From Ignavibacteria bacterium (lineage in GTDB: Bacteria > Bacteroidota > Ignavibacteria > Tepidaquicellales > OLB5), in assembly GCA_030835025.1 (NCBI GenBank), contig JAUQWS010000023.1:86458-150457 (forward strand): a stretch of DNA of 64,000 bases, read 5' to 3'. Under the pieces are notes generated by a model. The model was given only the letters and a program-made list of their open reading frames with translations, was not told the DNA's origin and ran no database searches. This document shows, in pieces, positions 26,452 through 35,428 of this stretch (within the stretch, counting starts at the first letter, position 1; each line of letters opens with the position of its first letter). Both the position numbers and the translations under genes were made by a program.

Positions 26452-27861
26452 GTGGGAAATAAAGAAAGTAAATTGAAAAAATTCGTAATAAATATTGCCG
26501 TTTTTGTGTTTATGCTTATGGGAATATCACTTTTCCAAAGCTGCACTGACATGCCTGATAGTTTAATTACTAATTCAGCGCCTGAAACGTATCTTTCTTT
26601 GTTTCCTGACAGCATAATCAGTCCGCACATAACGAGGATTAAGATAACGTGGTGGGGCGATGATCCAGACGGTCTGGTGGCCGGTTACAGGTTCTCGTTC
26701 GATAGCACTAACTGGACATTTTCGGAAGGCAATGACAGCACATTCCAGCTTGTTATAGTCGGCAATGACAGCACTTTCAGGTTCTGGGTTGCAGCTGTTG
26801 ATGATAAAGGGAATATTGATCCTACGCCGGCGACGAATCTTTACCCGGTATACAACTCTCCCCCAAGTGTTAAGTTCAATCTTGGAACAGAGATACCTGA
26901 TACAAGTTTTCCGGTTGCTACGTTTTCATGGACAGGAACTGATCCCGATGGTGACGGTTCAATACGCAATTACTACTGGGCACTGAATGATACAAGCAGC
27001 TGGAATGAGATCTCAGGAACGAGTTCATCAATTACTTTAAGGCAAAACAACGGCATAGTGCCGTCGCAGAACAACAGGCTTTACCTTAAAGCAAAAGACA
27101 TTGCAGGGATATACAGTCCCGTTGTGAAAATGCCTGACTCGAATAAGACATGGTTTGTTAAACCTGTATTCGGCAGGATACTTGTTATTGATGATTACGC
27201 CAACACGATATCTGATAACCAGCAGGCAGCCCAGTTCTTTACAACAGCGCTTGATACAGCTGCGTTTAATCAGTACAGCGTACTTGATATAAAAGTCGGC
27301 GGAGGGGTTAACATACCGAAGATAATCAACCCGATGTTCATCGAAACACTAAAGCTTTTCCAGTGCGTCGTTTGGTATTCAGGAAGGGGGACAACTGTTT
27401 CAAATAATGCAAATTTCGATCTTGCACAGCAATCACTTCCTTTCTTTCTTGCCTTTGGAGGGAAAGTATTGTTCACAACCGGTTTCCCGAATAATGTTGA
27501 AGCACAGGGCAACATAATTAATTTTGCACCTGCCGATAGCGTCACAAACTACACAGTACCGCTGATGCCTTCTGCAACTCAGACAATAGTTACAGATAAT
27601 AACTATCCGCTGCTTGAATCAGGTGCTCCGGTACCTGAAAGTATGAGAGGCGTTTATCCAAGGCAGGGAGCTGCAACAATATATAAAATGCCGTTCAATC
27701 CCCCATATGACACAAGCAAAATGACTGTTTGCATCAAGAACACGCTGAACAATCCCAGCATTGTTTTCCTTTCTGTTCCTCTGAACAGAATGAACGGCAA
27801 CGGCAATGCAGTTTATTTTTTAAGAAGAGTGATAGGAGCTGATTTCGGTATCCATAATTGA
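26452..27861 (+). CDS. Lipoprotein with Ig/FN3-like and GATase-like regions
   Basis: 469 residues from GTG; a TTG at 26473 would start directly at the signal peptide (KKFVINIAVFVFMLMGISLFQSC) and may be the real start. The Cys after FQS is the probable lipid site. Two Ig/FN3-like domains follow (WWGDDPDGLVAGYRFSFD; FSWTGTDPDGDGSIRNYYW). The C-terminal half (~240-460) opens with GRILVIDDYAN and has VVWYSGRG and GGKVLFTTGFP, a Rossmann-like pattern seen in surface proteins with a glutamine-amidotransferase-like fold. Function unknown. The TonB receptor gene begins one base after its stop. Confidence 0.68.
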   Translation: MGNKESKLKKFVINIAVFVFMLMGISLFQSCTDMPDSLITNSAPETYLSLFPDSIISPHITRIKITWWGDDPDGLVAGYRFSFDSTNWTFSEGNDSTFQLVIVGNDSTFRFWVAAVDDKGNIDPTPATNLYPVYNSPPSVKFNLGTEIPDTSFPVATFSWTGTDPDGDGSIRNYYWALNDTSSWNEISGTSSSITLRQNNGIVPSQNNRLYLKAKDIAGIYSPVVKMPDSNKTWFVKPVFGRILVIDDYANTISDNQQAAQFFTTALDTAAFNQYSVLDIKVGGGVNIPKIINPMFIETLKLFQCVVWYSGRGTTVSNNANFDLAQQSLPFFLAFGGKVLFTTGFPNNVEAQGNIINFAPADSVTNYTVPLMPSATQTIVTDNNYPLLESGAPVPESMRGVYPRQGAATIYKMPFNPPYDTSKMTVCIKNTLNNPSIVFLSVPLNRMNGNGNAVYFLRRVIGADFGIHN

Positions 27862-27862
27862 A

Positions 27863-30703
27863 ATGATAAGAGATCTATTTAAAATATCAATACTTGTTTT
27901 CATCTTTTCAGTATCTGCTAATGCGCAGAACGGTTCAATAAGCGGGATAGTCATAGATTCATCCAAGAACCCTATACCTGATGTTAATGTGAAGATAAAG
28001 GGCAGCTACATAGGTACTGCAACTGATATTGACGGTAAATATTCATTAATGAATGTGCCTGGGGGTGAATACACGGTTGAAGTCTCATCCATTGGCTACA
28101 AGACCGTTGAATACACTGATATTAAGGTGAAAAAGGATGAGAACACAGCACTTGATATTGTGCTCAGCACATCATCTTTCACAGTCGGCGAGGAGATACT
28201 TGTTGTTGGCGAGCGTCCGCTGCTTGATATAGAGCAGACTGAAAGCAAGCATATAATGAACGCAAAGGATATCGAGGCAAAGATAGTTGAAAACGTAATT
28301 GATGTTGTTACACTTCAGCCCGGAGTTATCAAACAGGATGATGCGTTATTTATCCGCGGAGGAAGATCAGACGATAATTCATTCCTGCTCGATGGAGTAT
28401 CCGTTCAGGATCCGCTTGCCGGTACGGGATTCGGGCTCCAGTTATCTGCCCAGGCACTGGAAGAAGTAGAAGTTATAACAGGCGGATATAATGCAGAATA
28501 CGGGCAGGCAACATCGGGAGTAGTGAACGTCAGGACTAAAGACGGGGCCTATGACAAATTCTCTTTGAATCTGAGCTACAAAAGAGATAATCTCGGCTTC
28601 AATAAGGATTCAAGATCATCTTTTAATACAGATATATTTGAAGCAAACATTAGCGGACCTGAACCTATTACAAAATATCTTTTCAAGAGCCTGCTTGGGG
28701 TGAAAATTCCCGGTGAGATTACATTCTTCGGGAATTTCCTGATGAATATTTCTGACGGCTTCACATCGGTTGCGGGACTTGTTGATGAGGGAACGCCCGG
28801 ACATAAATCAACACAGCTTAATTCTTCTATATTCAAAGGAACAAAATTTGCGCCCCGCCAGAACAATAACTGGTACTGGCTTGCAAAAGGCACGTGGAAG
28901 CTGAGGGACAACATGAAGCTGGCATACTCTTTCAACCAGTCAGTTGCTATAAATCAGAACTCACAGAGCCTGCAGACGAACCTTGAGTATGTAGAACCTG
29001 ACCCCGGTTACCAGTATTCATTCCAGGATATTCTTGATAATGCAAATACATATACTCACCTGAACATATTCCATAGCTTAAGCTGGGAGCATGCAGTCGG
29101 GAACAAGACTTTCTATGAGCTTAAGCTTACTAAATTCTATACTCAGCTAAGAGTTGATGCAAACGGGCTCAACTGGGATGAGTACACTGAGCCGCAAGAT
29201 ATAATCAAGCCGCCGTTCATATATTATCCGACGGGTGATACAAATAACCCGTACGGAATAATCCCGGGTGACGGATTTTTTGATGTGGGAAATGCTTATA
29301 CATGGCACGACCATTTTGTTGACGATTACCGCTTTAAGGCAGATCTGAGCCATACGTTCAATCCGAAGAACAGGTTCAAAGCAGGGTTTGAGGCAGGTTA
29401 CCAGGAAATGCAGCTTGTAGATATTTACAAACCATGGATAGGAACATTTGGGCTGAACAATGACGCATATAAAGTTTATCCCATCTTTGGAGCATTGTAC
29501 GCACAGGATAAGATAACATATAAAGGAATGATATTGAATTTCGGCTTGAGGCTTGATTACTGGTTCCCCGGCAAGCTTGTTGATGATGCGATAAATAATC
29601 CAAACGCAGTTACAATACCTGAGGAAGTGAAAAAGCAGTACATGGAAGATACTTACTCCCTTTTTGGAAGGAGATGGAAGGGCAGGCTATCACCCAGAAT
29701 AGGAATTTCACATCCCATAACAGATAACCAGACACTCTTTTTCAGCTACGGTCATTTTTCAAAGCGTCCAAAGCCGCAGTTTGTTTATGCAAAGATTGCA
29801 AATGTAAGTTCAAAGTCATCATTCCAGAAGTTCGGCAATCCGAACCTGAACCCGGAAACAACTGTATCATATGAGCTTGGGGTAAGGAACCAGTTCACAA
29901 ACGATGACGTGCTGACAATTACTGCATACTACAAAGATATCTATGATTACGTTGCAACAGTTTCAGCCAAGATAAGCGATCCGCGTTTTGCCGGCCAAAG
30001 CTTCATTACGTATGTGAATCAGGATTATACAAAATCCAGAGGCATCGAGCTTGATTACAAAAAGCGTATCGGAAAATGGTTCAACGGTAATATTAATCTA
30101 ACGTATTCCATAGCAACCGGTAAAAGCTCGTCATCTGATCAGGGGTACCTTGTCGCAACAGGCGGAGCGTTTGAGACCATAGGTGAAAACTACCTGAGCT
30201 GGGATAGACCTATCCAGGTTTCTGCGAACACAAATTTCTTCTTCGCTAAAGGGACAGGAATATTCGGTTTTGGCAAGAACGTTATTGATGATATTTCATT
30301 TAAGCTAAGGGGATTCTATCAGTCAGGCAAAAGGTACACTCCCCAGTTACTTGTCGGATATCTTTCGGACGGCAGGCCTGAATATGAATCAGATATAAAC
30401 AACCCGCTGAGCAAGCTTGCTGCTGACTGGTTCTGGATGGATTTGAGCATCGATAAGTATTTCCGTTTTAAGAACATGAGGTTAACACTGACATTTGAAG
30501 TTACAAATATTTTTGATATTAAAAATGCTGCAATCATTAATCCGGTGACAGGTAAAGCATATGAATACGGCGACGCAACACCGAACGGCTGGAACGACCC
30601 GCTGTATCCGGACCTGCAGGCTCCGCTATCGCCTTATCCTTTTAACCCGGCGAGGTATCTATCGCCAAGGCAGCTGAGATTTGGAATATCTTTCCAATAT
30701 TAA
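27863..30703 (+). CDS. TonB-dependent receptor with carboxypeptidase-like N-domain
   Basis: 946 residues. Signal peptide 1-21 (SANAQ), carboxypeptidase-regulatory-like beta-sandwich ~25-110 (GSISGIVIDSSKNPIPDVNVKI), plug ~115-235 (FIRGGRSDDNSFLLDGVSVQDPL, EVEVITGGYNAEYGQATSGVVNV), then a 22-strand barrel ending RQLRFGISFQY. It imports a bulky ligand across the outer membrane using TonB energy; no SusD partner is present. One base separates it from the lipoprotein gene, and its 3' end overlaps the PorV-like gene, so these form one transcript. The ligand is unknown. Confidence 0.92.
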   Translation: MIRDLFKISILVFIFSVSANAQNGSISGIVIDSSKNPIPDVNVKIKGSYIGTATDIDGKYSLMNVPGGEYTVEVSSIGYKTVEYTDIKVKKDENTALDIVLSTSSFTVGEEILVVGERPLLDIEQTESKHIMNAKDIEAKIVENVIDVVTLQPGVIKQDDALFIRGGRSDDNSFLLDGVSVQDPLAGTGFGLQLSAQALEEVEVITGGYNAEYGQATSGVVNVRTKDGAYDKFSLNLSYKRDNLGFNKDSRSSFNTDIFEANISGPEPITKYLFKSLLGVKIPGEITFFGNFLMNISDGFTSVAGLVDEGTPGHKSTQLNSSIFKGTKFAPRQNNNWYWLAKGTWKLRDNMKLAYSFNQSVAINQNSQSLQTNLEYVEPDPGYQYSFQDILDNANTYTHLNIFHSLSWEHAVGNKTFYELKLTKFYTQLRVDANGLNWDEYTEPQDIIKPPFIYYPTGDTNNPYGIIPGDGFFDVGNAYTWHDHFVDDYRFKADLSHTFNPKNRFKAGFEAGYQEMQLVDIYKPWIGTFGLNNDAYKVYPIFGALYAQDKITYKGMILNFGLRLDYWFPGKLVDDAINNPNAVTIPEEVKKQYMEDTYSLFGRRWKGRLSPRIGISHPITDNQTLFFSYGHFSKRPKPQFVYAKIANVSSKSSFQKFGNPNLNPETTVSYELGVRNQFTNDDVLTITAYYKDIYDYVATVSAKISDPRFAGQSFITYVNQDYTKSRGIELDYKKRIGKWFNGNINLTYSIATGKSSSSDQGYLVATGGAFETIGENYLSWDRPIQVSANTNFFFAKGTGIFGFGKNVIDDISFKLRGFYQSGKRYTPQLLVGYLSDGRPEYESDINNPLSKLAADWFWMDLSIDKYFRFKNMRLTLTFEVTNIFDIKNAAIINPVTGKAYEYGDATPNGWNDPLYPDLQAPLSPYPFNPARYLSPRQLRFGISFQY

Positions 30704-31700
30704 GAAATTGAAGAAATACCTATACATATTGGCCATTCTGCTTTTCTGCTCTGATGCAGCATTCAGCCAGCTTATTCCACAGCTTGGCAATCAAAGAGCG
30801 GGAACTTCCAGCCTTCAGTTCCTTAAGATCGGAGTTGGCGGCAGAGCGACGGGAATGGGTGAAACATTCGTTGCCGTAGCAAATGATATCACTGCACTTT
30901 ACTGGAATCCCGCAGGACTTATGCAGTTTGAGGGCAATGGAGTTCATTTCACGCATGCGGAGTGGCTGGTTGACCTGAACCATGAGTTTTTTGGCGGAGT
31001 TTACAGGCTTGGCAATAACAATGCACTGGGTGTAAGTGTTATTTCGCTCAACACTCCCGCAATGCAGAAGACAACTGAATTCCAGCCGGGAGGAACGGGT
31101 GAATATTTCAAATATGGTGATCTTGGCATCGGGCTCACATTTGCAAGAAGGCTGACAGAACAGTTCTCATTCGGCGTTACTTTCCGTTACGTTGAAGAAA
31201 CGCTTGCAGAGCTTAAGATGCGCGGTTTTATGTTCGACCTGGGTACATATTACTGGACAGGGCTTTCAAACACCCGCTTTGCAGTAACAATATCGAATTT
31301 CGGGCCGCAGGTGAAGCCGAGCGGCAGTGTAACAACGTCAACAGGCGGCACAATTTCGGAATTCCAGCAGTTTCCCCCGCCGACAATGTTCCGCATCGGA
31401 TTTGCATATGATCCTATTGATAATAAAACGAACAAGCTCACAACATCGATCCAGTTAAATCACCCAAACGATAACGCGGAAAACCTGAACCTGGGTGCGG
31501 AGTATTCATACAAGAATTTCCTTTTCTTAAGGGGCGGGTACAAGTTCAATGTTGAGTCGGAAGATTTCTCTGCGGGAGTTGGTTTTAAAGTACCAATATC
31601 AATAACAAAAACATCGCTGGATTATTCAATTGCGAATTTCAAGGATCTTGGTTTTACACATAGATTAAGTTTGAATCTCTTGTTTGAAAAGAAAAAATAG
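30681..31700 (+). CDS. PorV/PorQ-family outer-membrane protein
   Basis: 339 residues; signal peptide ~1-29 ending AAFSQ. The start of the mature part (AGTSSLQFLKIGVGGRATGMGETFVAVANDITALYWNPAGL) is the classic PorV/PorQ signature, and the rest is a FadL-like barrel. PorV binds T9SS cargo and carries it to the attachment machinery in the outer membrane. The ATG overlaps the receptor gene by 23 bases; a TTG at 30708 is an alternative. Because the cluster has several T9SS cargo genes, this may be a dedicated shuttle paralog and not the housekeeping PorV. Confidence 0.88.
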   Translation: MEYLSNIKKLKKYLYILAILLFCSDAAFSQLIPQLGNQRAGTSSLQFLKIGVGGRATGMGETFVAVANDITALYWNPAGLMQFEGNGVHFTHAEWLVDLNHEFFGGVYRLGNNNALGVSVISLNTPAMQKTTEFQPGGTGEYFKYGDLGIGLTFARRLTEQFSFGVTFRYVEETLAELKMRGFMFDLGTYYWTGLSNTRFAVTISNFGPQVKPSGSVTTSTGGTISEFQQFPPPTMFRIGFAYDPIDNKTNKLTTSIQLNHPNDNAENLNLGAEYSYKNFLFLRGGYKFNVESEDFSAGVGFKVPISITKTSLDYSIANFKDLGFTHRLSLNLLFEKKK

Positions 31701-31703
31701 AAA

Positions 31704-32837
31704 ATGACAAATGTCAAAACTCAAATGTCAAATAGATTAGTCAGTTACATAATATTTATTCTTGCTATTGGATTTTTTGGATTCAATATAGCGGGATGTG
31801 CTGGAGAAGATAAGATCGACCTGACTGAGTTTCCGATAAATATCGATCCCGGCACGATCGGGGATACGACATATATACCAATTACTCCGGTCATTACTGG
31901 ATTCAACGAGCCGAGCGATATTCATTTTGGTTACGACCAGCAGATTTATGTAGCTGATAAGAACAATAACCGAGTTGTACAGCTCAATCTAGCAGGCGGA
32001 ATTGTAAGTTATTCAGATTTTGTCCTAAGACCGAAAAAAATCACACAGGACAGAAACTTTGACCTGCTCGTGATTGCTACGGTGATTGATACAATCCCCC
32101 CGAACATATTAGATAGCGTTGACGTTGTATACCGCTTCAAGCTGCAGCCAAACGGCGGTATTTTGAGCGGTGTTGTCCCAACCATTGCATTCAAATCAAA
32201 CCAGGCGACACCAATACCGGGAGATCACGGTAATTTTACGGGAATATCTACATTCCAGGATAACTATTACCTGGTTTCGCGCTCGGGTCCAAACAATATA
32301 AGCCCGATCGATCCGGATAATGCAATATTCAGAATAAACAGGTTTGATAACACGAATCCCGTGCCGGAAAGACTGAACGGATTTGAGGTTGAGGGACAGG
32401 GATTGCTTTCACTGCAAAACATTTCAGGAATTGTGACATTTTCATACAATAATGTTGACCTTATCTATGTTCAGAAGTCTTCAAATGCTGCATTTAAAGT
32501 ACAGTGGTGTATTTATGACGATATAGAAGCCATTTATACTCCAAAGTTCAGCCCTTCGGGCAACGTTGACCTGCTGAGAAACGGCATTCTGATAGAGCCC
32601 GCAGACATTACACTTGATCAATTCAACAATATTTATGTAATAGATTCATACAAAGATTCATTATACAAATTTAACTCACTTGGGACCCTTAAATCAGAGT
32701 CGTTCGGCGGCAGCGGTACAGGGACTTCACAGTTCTCCAATCCGCTGGGTGTTGCGTTCTTCAATAAGACGCTTTACATTTGCGATACAGGCAACAACCG
32801 AATCCTCAGGTTCATTCTCTCTACTGATATTAATTAA
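31704..32837 (+). CDS. NHL-repeat lipoprotein
   Basis: 377 residues; signal peptide with lipobox IAGC (Cys32 from the ATG at 31704, or Cys25 from the ATG at 31725). The region between the two ATGs comes from a CAAATGTCAAA repeat, which favours the later start. The body is a beta-propeller of NHL-type repeats: PSDIHFGYDQQIYVADKNNNRVVQLN, PADITLDQFNNIYVIDSYKDSLYKFN and PLGVAFFNKTLYICDTGNNRILRF. Such propellers usually bind proteins or ligands. It lies four bases after the PorV-like gene and 17 before the HKD-enzyme gene. Confidence 0.82.
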   Translation: MTNVKTQMSNRLVSYIIFILAIGFFGFNIAGCAGEDKIDLTEFPINIDPGTIGDTTYIPITPVITGFNEPSDIHFGYDQQIYVADKNNNRVVQLNLAGGIVSYSDFVLRPKKITQDRNFDLLVIATVIDTIPPNILDSVDVVYRFKLQPNGGILSGVVPTIAFKSNQATPIPGDHGNFTGISTFQDNYYLVSRSGPNNISPIDPDNAIFRINRFDNTNPVPERLNGFEVEGQGLLSLQNISGIVTFSYNNVDLIYVQKSSNAAFKVQWCIYDDIEAIYTPKFSPSGNVDLLRNGILIEPADITLDQFNNIYVIDSYKDSLYKFNSLGTLKSESFGGSGTGTSQFSNPLGVAFFNKTLYICDTGNNRILRFILSTDIN

Positions 32838-32854
32838 TTTCAAACATAATTGTT

Positions 32855-35182
32855 ATGAAAAGAGTAATTCTGTTTCTGTTTATCTCTGCAGCTGTTTATG
32901 CACAGGTAATTCCGATTGATTCCGTTAGGCGCCAGGACGCAAACGGCGTTCCACTGCTGCTGGGACAGACTGTCACGGTACGTGGAGTGGTCACTATGTC
33001 GCAGGAACTTGCGACTCCACTGGTTTACTTCCAGGATCCCACAGGCGGTATGGTCGGGTATGACGGTACGTTCTGGACAAACACTGAACAGGGAGACAGT
33101 GTTCAGGTAACGGGAGTTTTAACTCAATTCAACGGACTAACCGAATTGACACCGGTGAATAACTCGTCAGTCCTTGCATCAAACAGAACCATTACTCCCC
33201 GCGTAGTTACCTGTTCAGATGTCAGGTTAAACGGAGAGTTGTATGAAGGGCAGCTTATCAGGATAAACGGAGTAACGGCGGTACACGGCACTAACGGGCA
33301 GAACGTTACTGCATGGAACACGACCGGGAGCGGAACAAATTACAGAATACTGGTTGGCAATGATTCAGTTGAGATAAGAATTTATTCCTCTACAAATATT
33401 GCAAATGCTCCTGTTCCCCCCTTCCCCTTTGATGTAATTGCTTTGACAAGCCAGTTTGATTCGTCTCCTCCTTATTCTTCCGGCTACCAGATACTCCCGC
33501 GTTCACTCACCGATTTTGTATTATCCGGCGGTTCGGGTCCGCTGCTCAGTCAGATAACATATACCAATATTCAGCCCGGCAGCGTTACCATAACATGGCA
33601 GACTTCAACCAGCTCCAACTCTAAAGTAAGATGGCAGCTTGCAGATTCAAATTACCAGGTAATTTCGTATACTGATTCCGTTTCAAACGCATCACAGGTT
33701 ACTAATCACTCTGTTGTACTAAGCGGACTCCAGCCGGCAAGAATATATTACTATAATGTAAGCTCAACAGACGGAAACGGCACAACTACAAGTTCACAGC
33801 TTTATTTCTGCACGCAGTCAAACTCTGCCGGAACGATAAATGTTTACTTCAACCGCTCAGTTGATACAACATTAAACTCCGGAGAGATTGCACAGGGAAA
33901 CGTAAATTTCCAGACTAAACTTCTTGCGAGGATCAACGCCGCACAGACTTCAATTGACATGGCGCTCTACAGCTTTAATGACTTAACGCAGATAAGGGAT
34001 GCTCTCATTAACGCAAAAATAAGGGGAGTTAAAATAAGGTTTGTTTATGATTCGCGTACAAACCAGGCATTGGTCAATGACTTGATCGCTGCAGGCATAC
34101 CTATGATAAAACGCACTACCACCAGCGCTATCATGCACAATAAGTTCTTTGTGTTTGATTACCGCTTCAATACCTCACACTCAAACGTTTGGGTATGGAC
34201 AGGCTCAACAAATATTACAAATGACCAGATGTTTGATGATGCAAATAATGTCATTGAGGTACAGGACAGGACACTTGCAGCTGTATACACGCGTGAATTT
34301 GAAGAAATGTGGGGCTCTGCAACGGATGTTCCGATATCATCAAGGGCAAAGTTCGGCCCGCAGAAAACTGATAATACTCCCAAAAAGCTGAACATAAACG
34401 GAGTTCCGGTTGAAGCGTATTTCACACCCGGCGATAACTCCAGCGCACAGATACAGAACCTGATAAACACAGGTTTTGATTACGATTGTTTCTTCAGCAT
34501 ATATGTATTTACAGACTACAATATTGCCAACAGGATGAAGTCAAGATATACCGGCTCAAGGAGTGTGCGCGGAGTGTTCGACAGGGATACTGCAGGCGGA
34601 GTGTTTCAGGAAATGAAAGGATTTGGCCCGTTTGCGTGGAATCCCCCTGCAGACGTACTCATAAATTTTGCCGAAACCGGGATATTTCATCATAAATACA
34701 TGATAATTGATGCACTTAATACAAACAGCAATCCGGTTGTCGAAACGGGTTCATACAATTATTCGAACGCCGCAAATAACAGTAATGATGAGAACTTGTT
34801 GTTTGTATTCAGTCCAAGAGTAGCTAATATATATGTTCAGGAATGGTACAAGCGCTATAAAGTGAGCGGCGGAGTTGCAGTTATAGGACTGGAGCAGATA
34901 TCGACCGAAACACCTCTCAGTTTTGAGTTAAAACAAAATTATCCGAACCCGTTCAATCCAAGTACATCAATTGTTTATTCCGTATCAACAAGAAGCAATA
35001 TGCTTCTGAAGGTCTACGATGTTACCGGCAAAGTTGTACAGACACTGGTGAACGAAAACCAGTCAGCGGGAACGTATAAAGCTACGATGAAAGCGCTCAA
35101 TATGGCTTCGGGGGTTTATTTCTATACTCTGGAGGCAGATGGCGTTAGGATTGATTCGAAGAAGATGATCTTGGTAAAGTAA
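32855..35182 (+). CDS. Secreted phospholipase D-superfamily enzyme (two HKD motifs) with OB fold and T9SS domain
   Basis: 775 residues. Signal peptide 1-16. OB-fold-like region ~25-225 (TVTVRGVVTMSQ, VYFQDPTGGMVGYDG), FN3-like domain ~230-325, then the PLD-like catalytic part ~335-670 with both HxKx4D motifs: His428-Lys430-Asp435 followed by GSTN, and His612-Lys614-Asp619 followed by GSYN. The C-terminus is a T9SS signal (KQNYPNPFNP, VYDVTGKVV, GVYFYTLE). The superfamily cleaves phosphodiester bonds in lipids or nucleic acid. OB-fold and neighbouring nucleotidase and nucleoside-importer genes favour a nuclease (inference). A terminator follows. Confidence 0.86.
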   Translation: MKRVILFLFISAAVYAQVIPIDSVRRQDANGVPLLLGQTVTVRGVVTMSQELATPLVYFQDPTGGMVGYDGTFWTNTEQGDSVQVTGVLTQFNGLTELTPVNNSSVLASNRTITPRVVTCSDVRLNGELYEGQLIRINGVTAVHGTNGQNVTAWNTTGSGTNYRILVGNDSVEIRIYSSTNIANAPVPPFPFDVIALTSQFDSSPPYSSGYQILPRSLTDFVLSGGSGPLLSQITYTNIQPGSVTITWQTSTSSNSKVRWQLADSNYQVISYTDSVSNASQVTNHSVVLSGLQPARIYYYNVSSTDGNGTTTSSQLYFCTQSNSAGTINVYFNRSVDTTLNSGEIAQGNVNFQTKLLARINAAQTSIDMALYSFNDLTQIRDALINAKIRGVKIRFVYDSRTNQALVNDLIAAGIPMIKRTTTSAIMHNKFFVFDYRFNTSHSNVWVWTGSTNITNDQMFDDANNVIEVQDRTLAAVYTREFEEMWGSATDVPISSRAKFGPQKTDNTPKKLNINGVPVEAYFTPGDNSSAQIQNLINTGFDYDCFFSIYVFTDYNIANRMKSRYTGSRSVRGVFDRDTAGGVFQEMKGFGPFAWNPPADVLINFAETGIFHHKYMIIDALNTNSNPVVETGSYNYSNAANNSNDENLLFVFSPRVANIYVQEWYKRYKVSGGVAVIGLEQISTETPLSFELKQNYPNPFNPSTSIVYSVSTRSNMLLKVYDVTGKVVQTLVNENQSAGTYKATMKALNMASGVYFYTLEADGVRIDSKKMILVK

Positions 35183-35212
35183 TGAAGAGTAAAAAGTAAA
35201 AAAGCAAAAGGC

Positions 35213-35240
35213 AAAAAGGGGATTCATCCCCCTTTTTTTT
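35213..35240 (+). terminator. Rho-independent terminator
   Basis: AAAAAGGGG-ATTCAT-CCCCCTTTTTTTT, 30 bases after the HKD-enzyme gene, closing the surface cluster. Confidence 0.85.
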
Positions 35241-35396
35241 GTTCACACGTTGTTGAAAGCATCTTAGATCATTAATTGAAACCTCAAAAGGCAGAATAAA
35301 GTGCTTAGTCTTACATTTGCAGGAAATCAGGAAATGTATTCAAATGAGCCTTCGTGACTTCATCCTGCTAAAGCAAGATTTAAAATTACATTCTTT

Positions 35397-35428
35397 TCAT
35401 TTTTGCTTTTTTACTTTTGCCTTTTTAC
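35397..35428. repeat. Inverted copy of the GTAAAAAGGCAAAAGTAAAAAAG repeat
   Basis: CATTTTTGCTTTTTTACTTTTGCCTTTTTAC is nearly the reverse complement of the A-rich sequence at 35189-35217. The two arms sit either side of the terminator and face each other between convergent genes. Confidence 0.5.
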
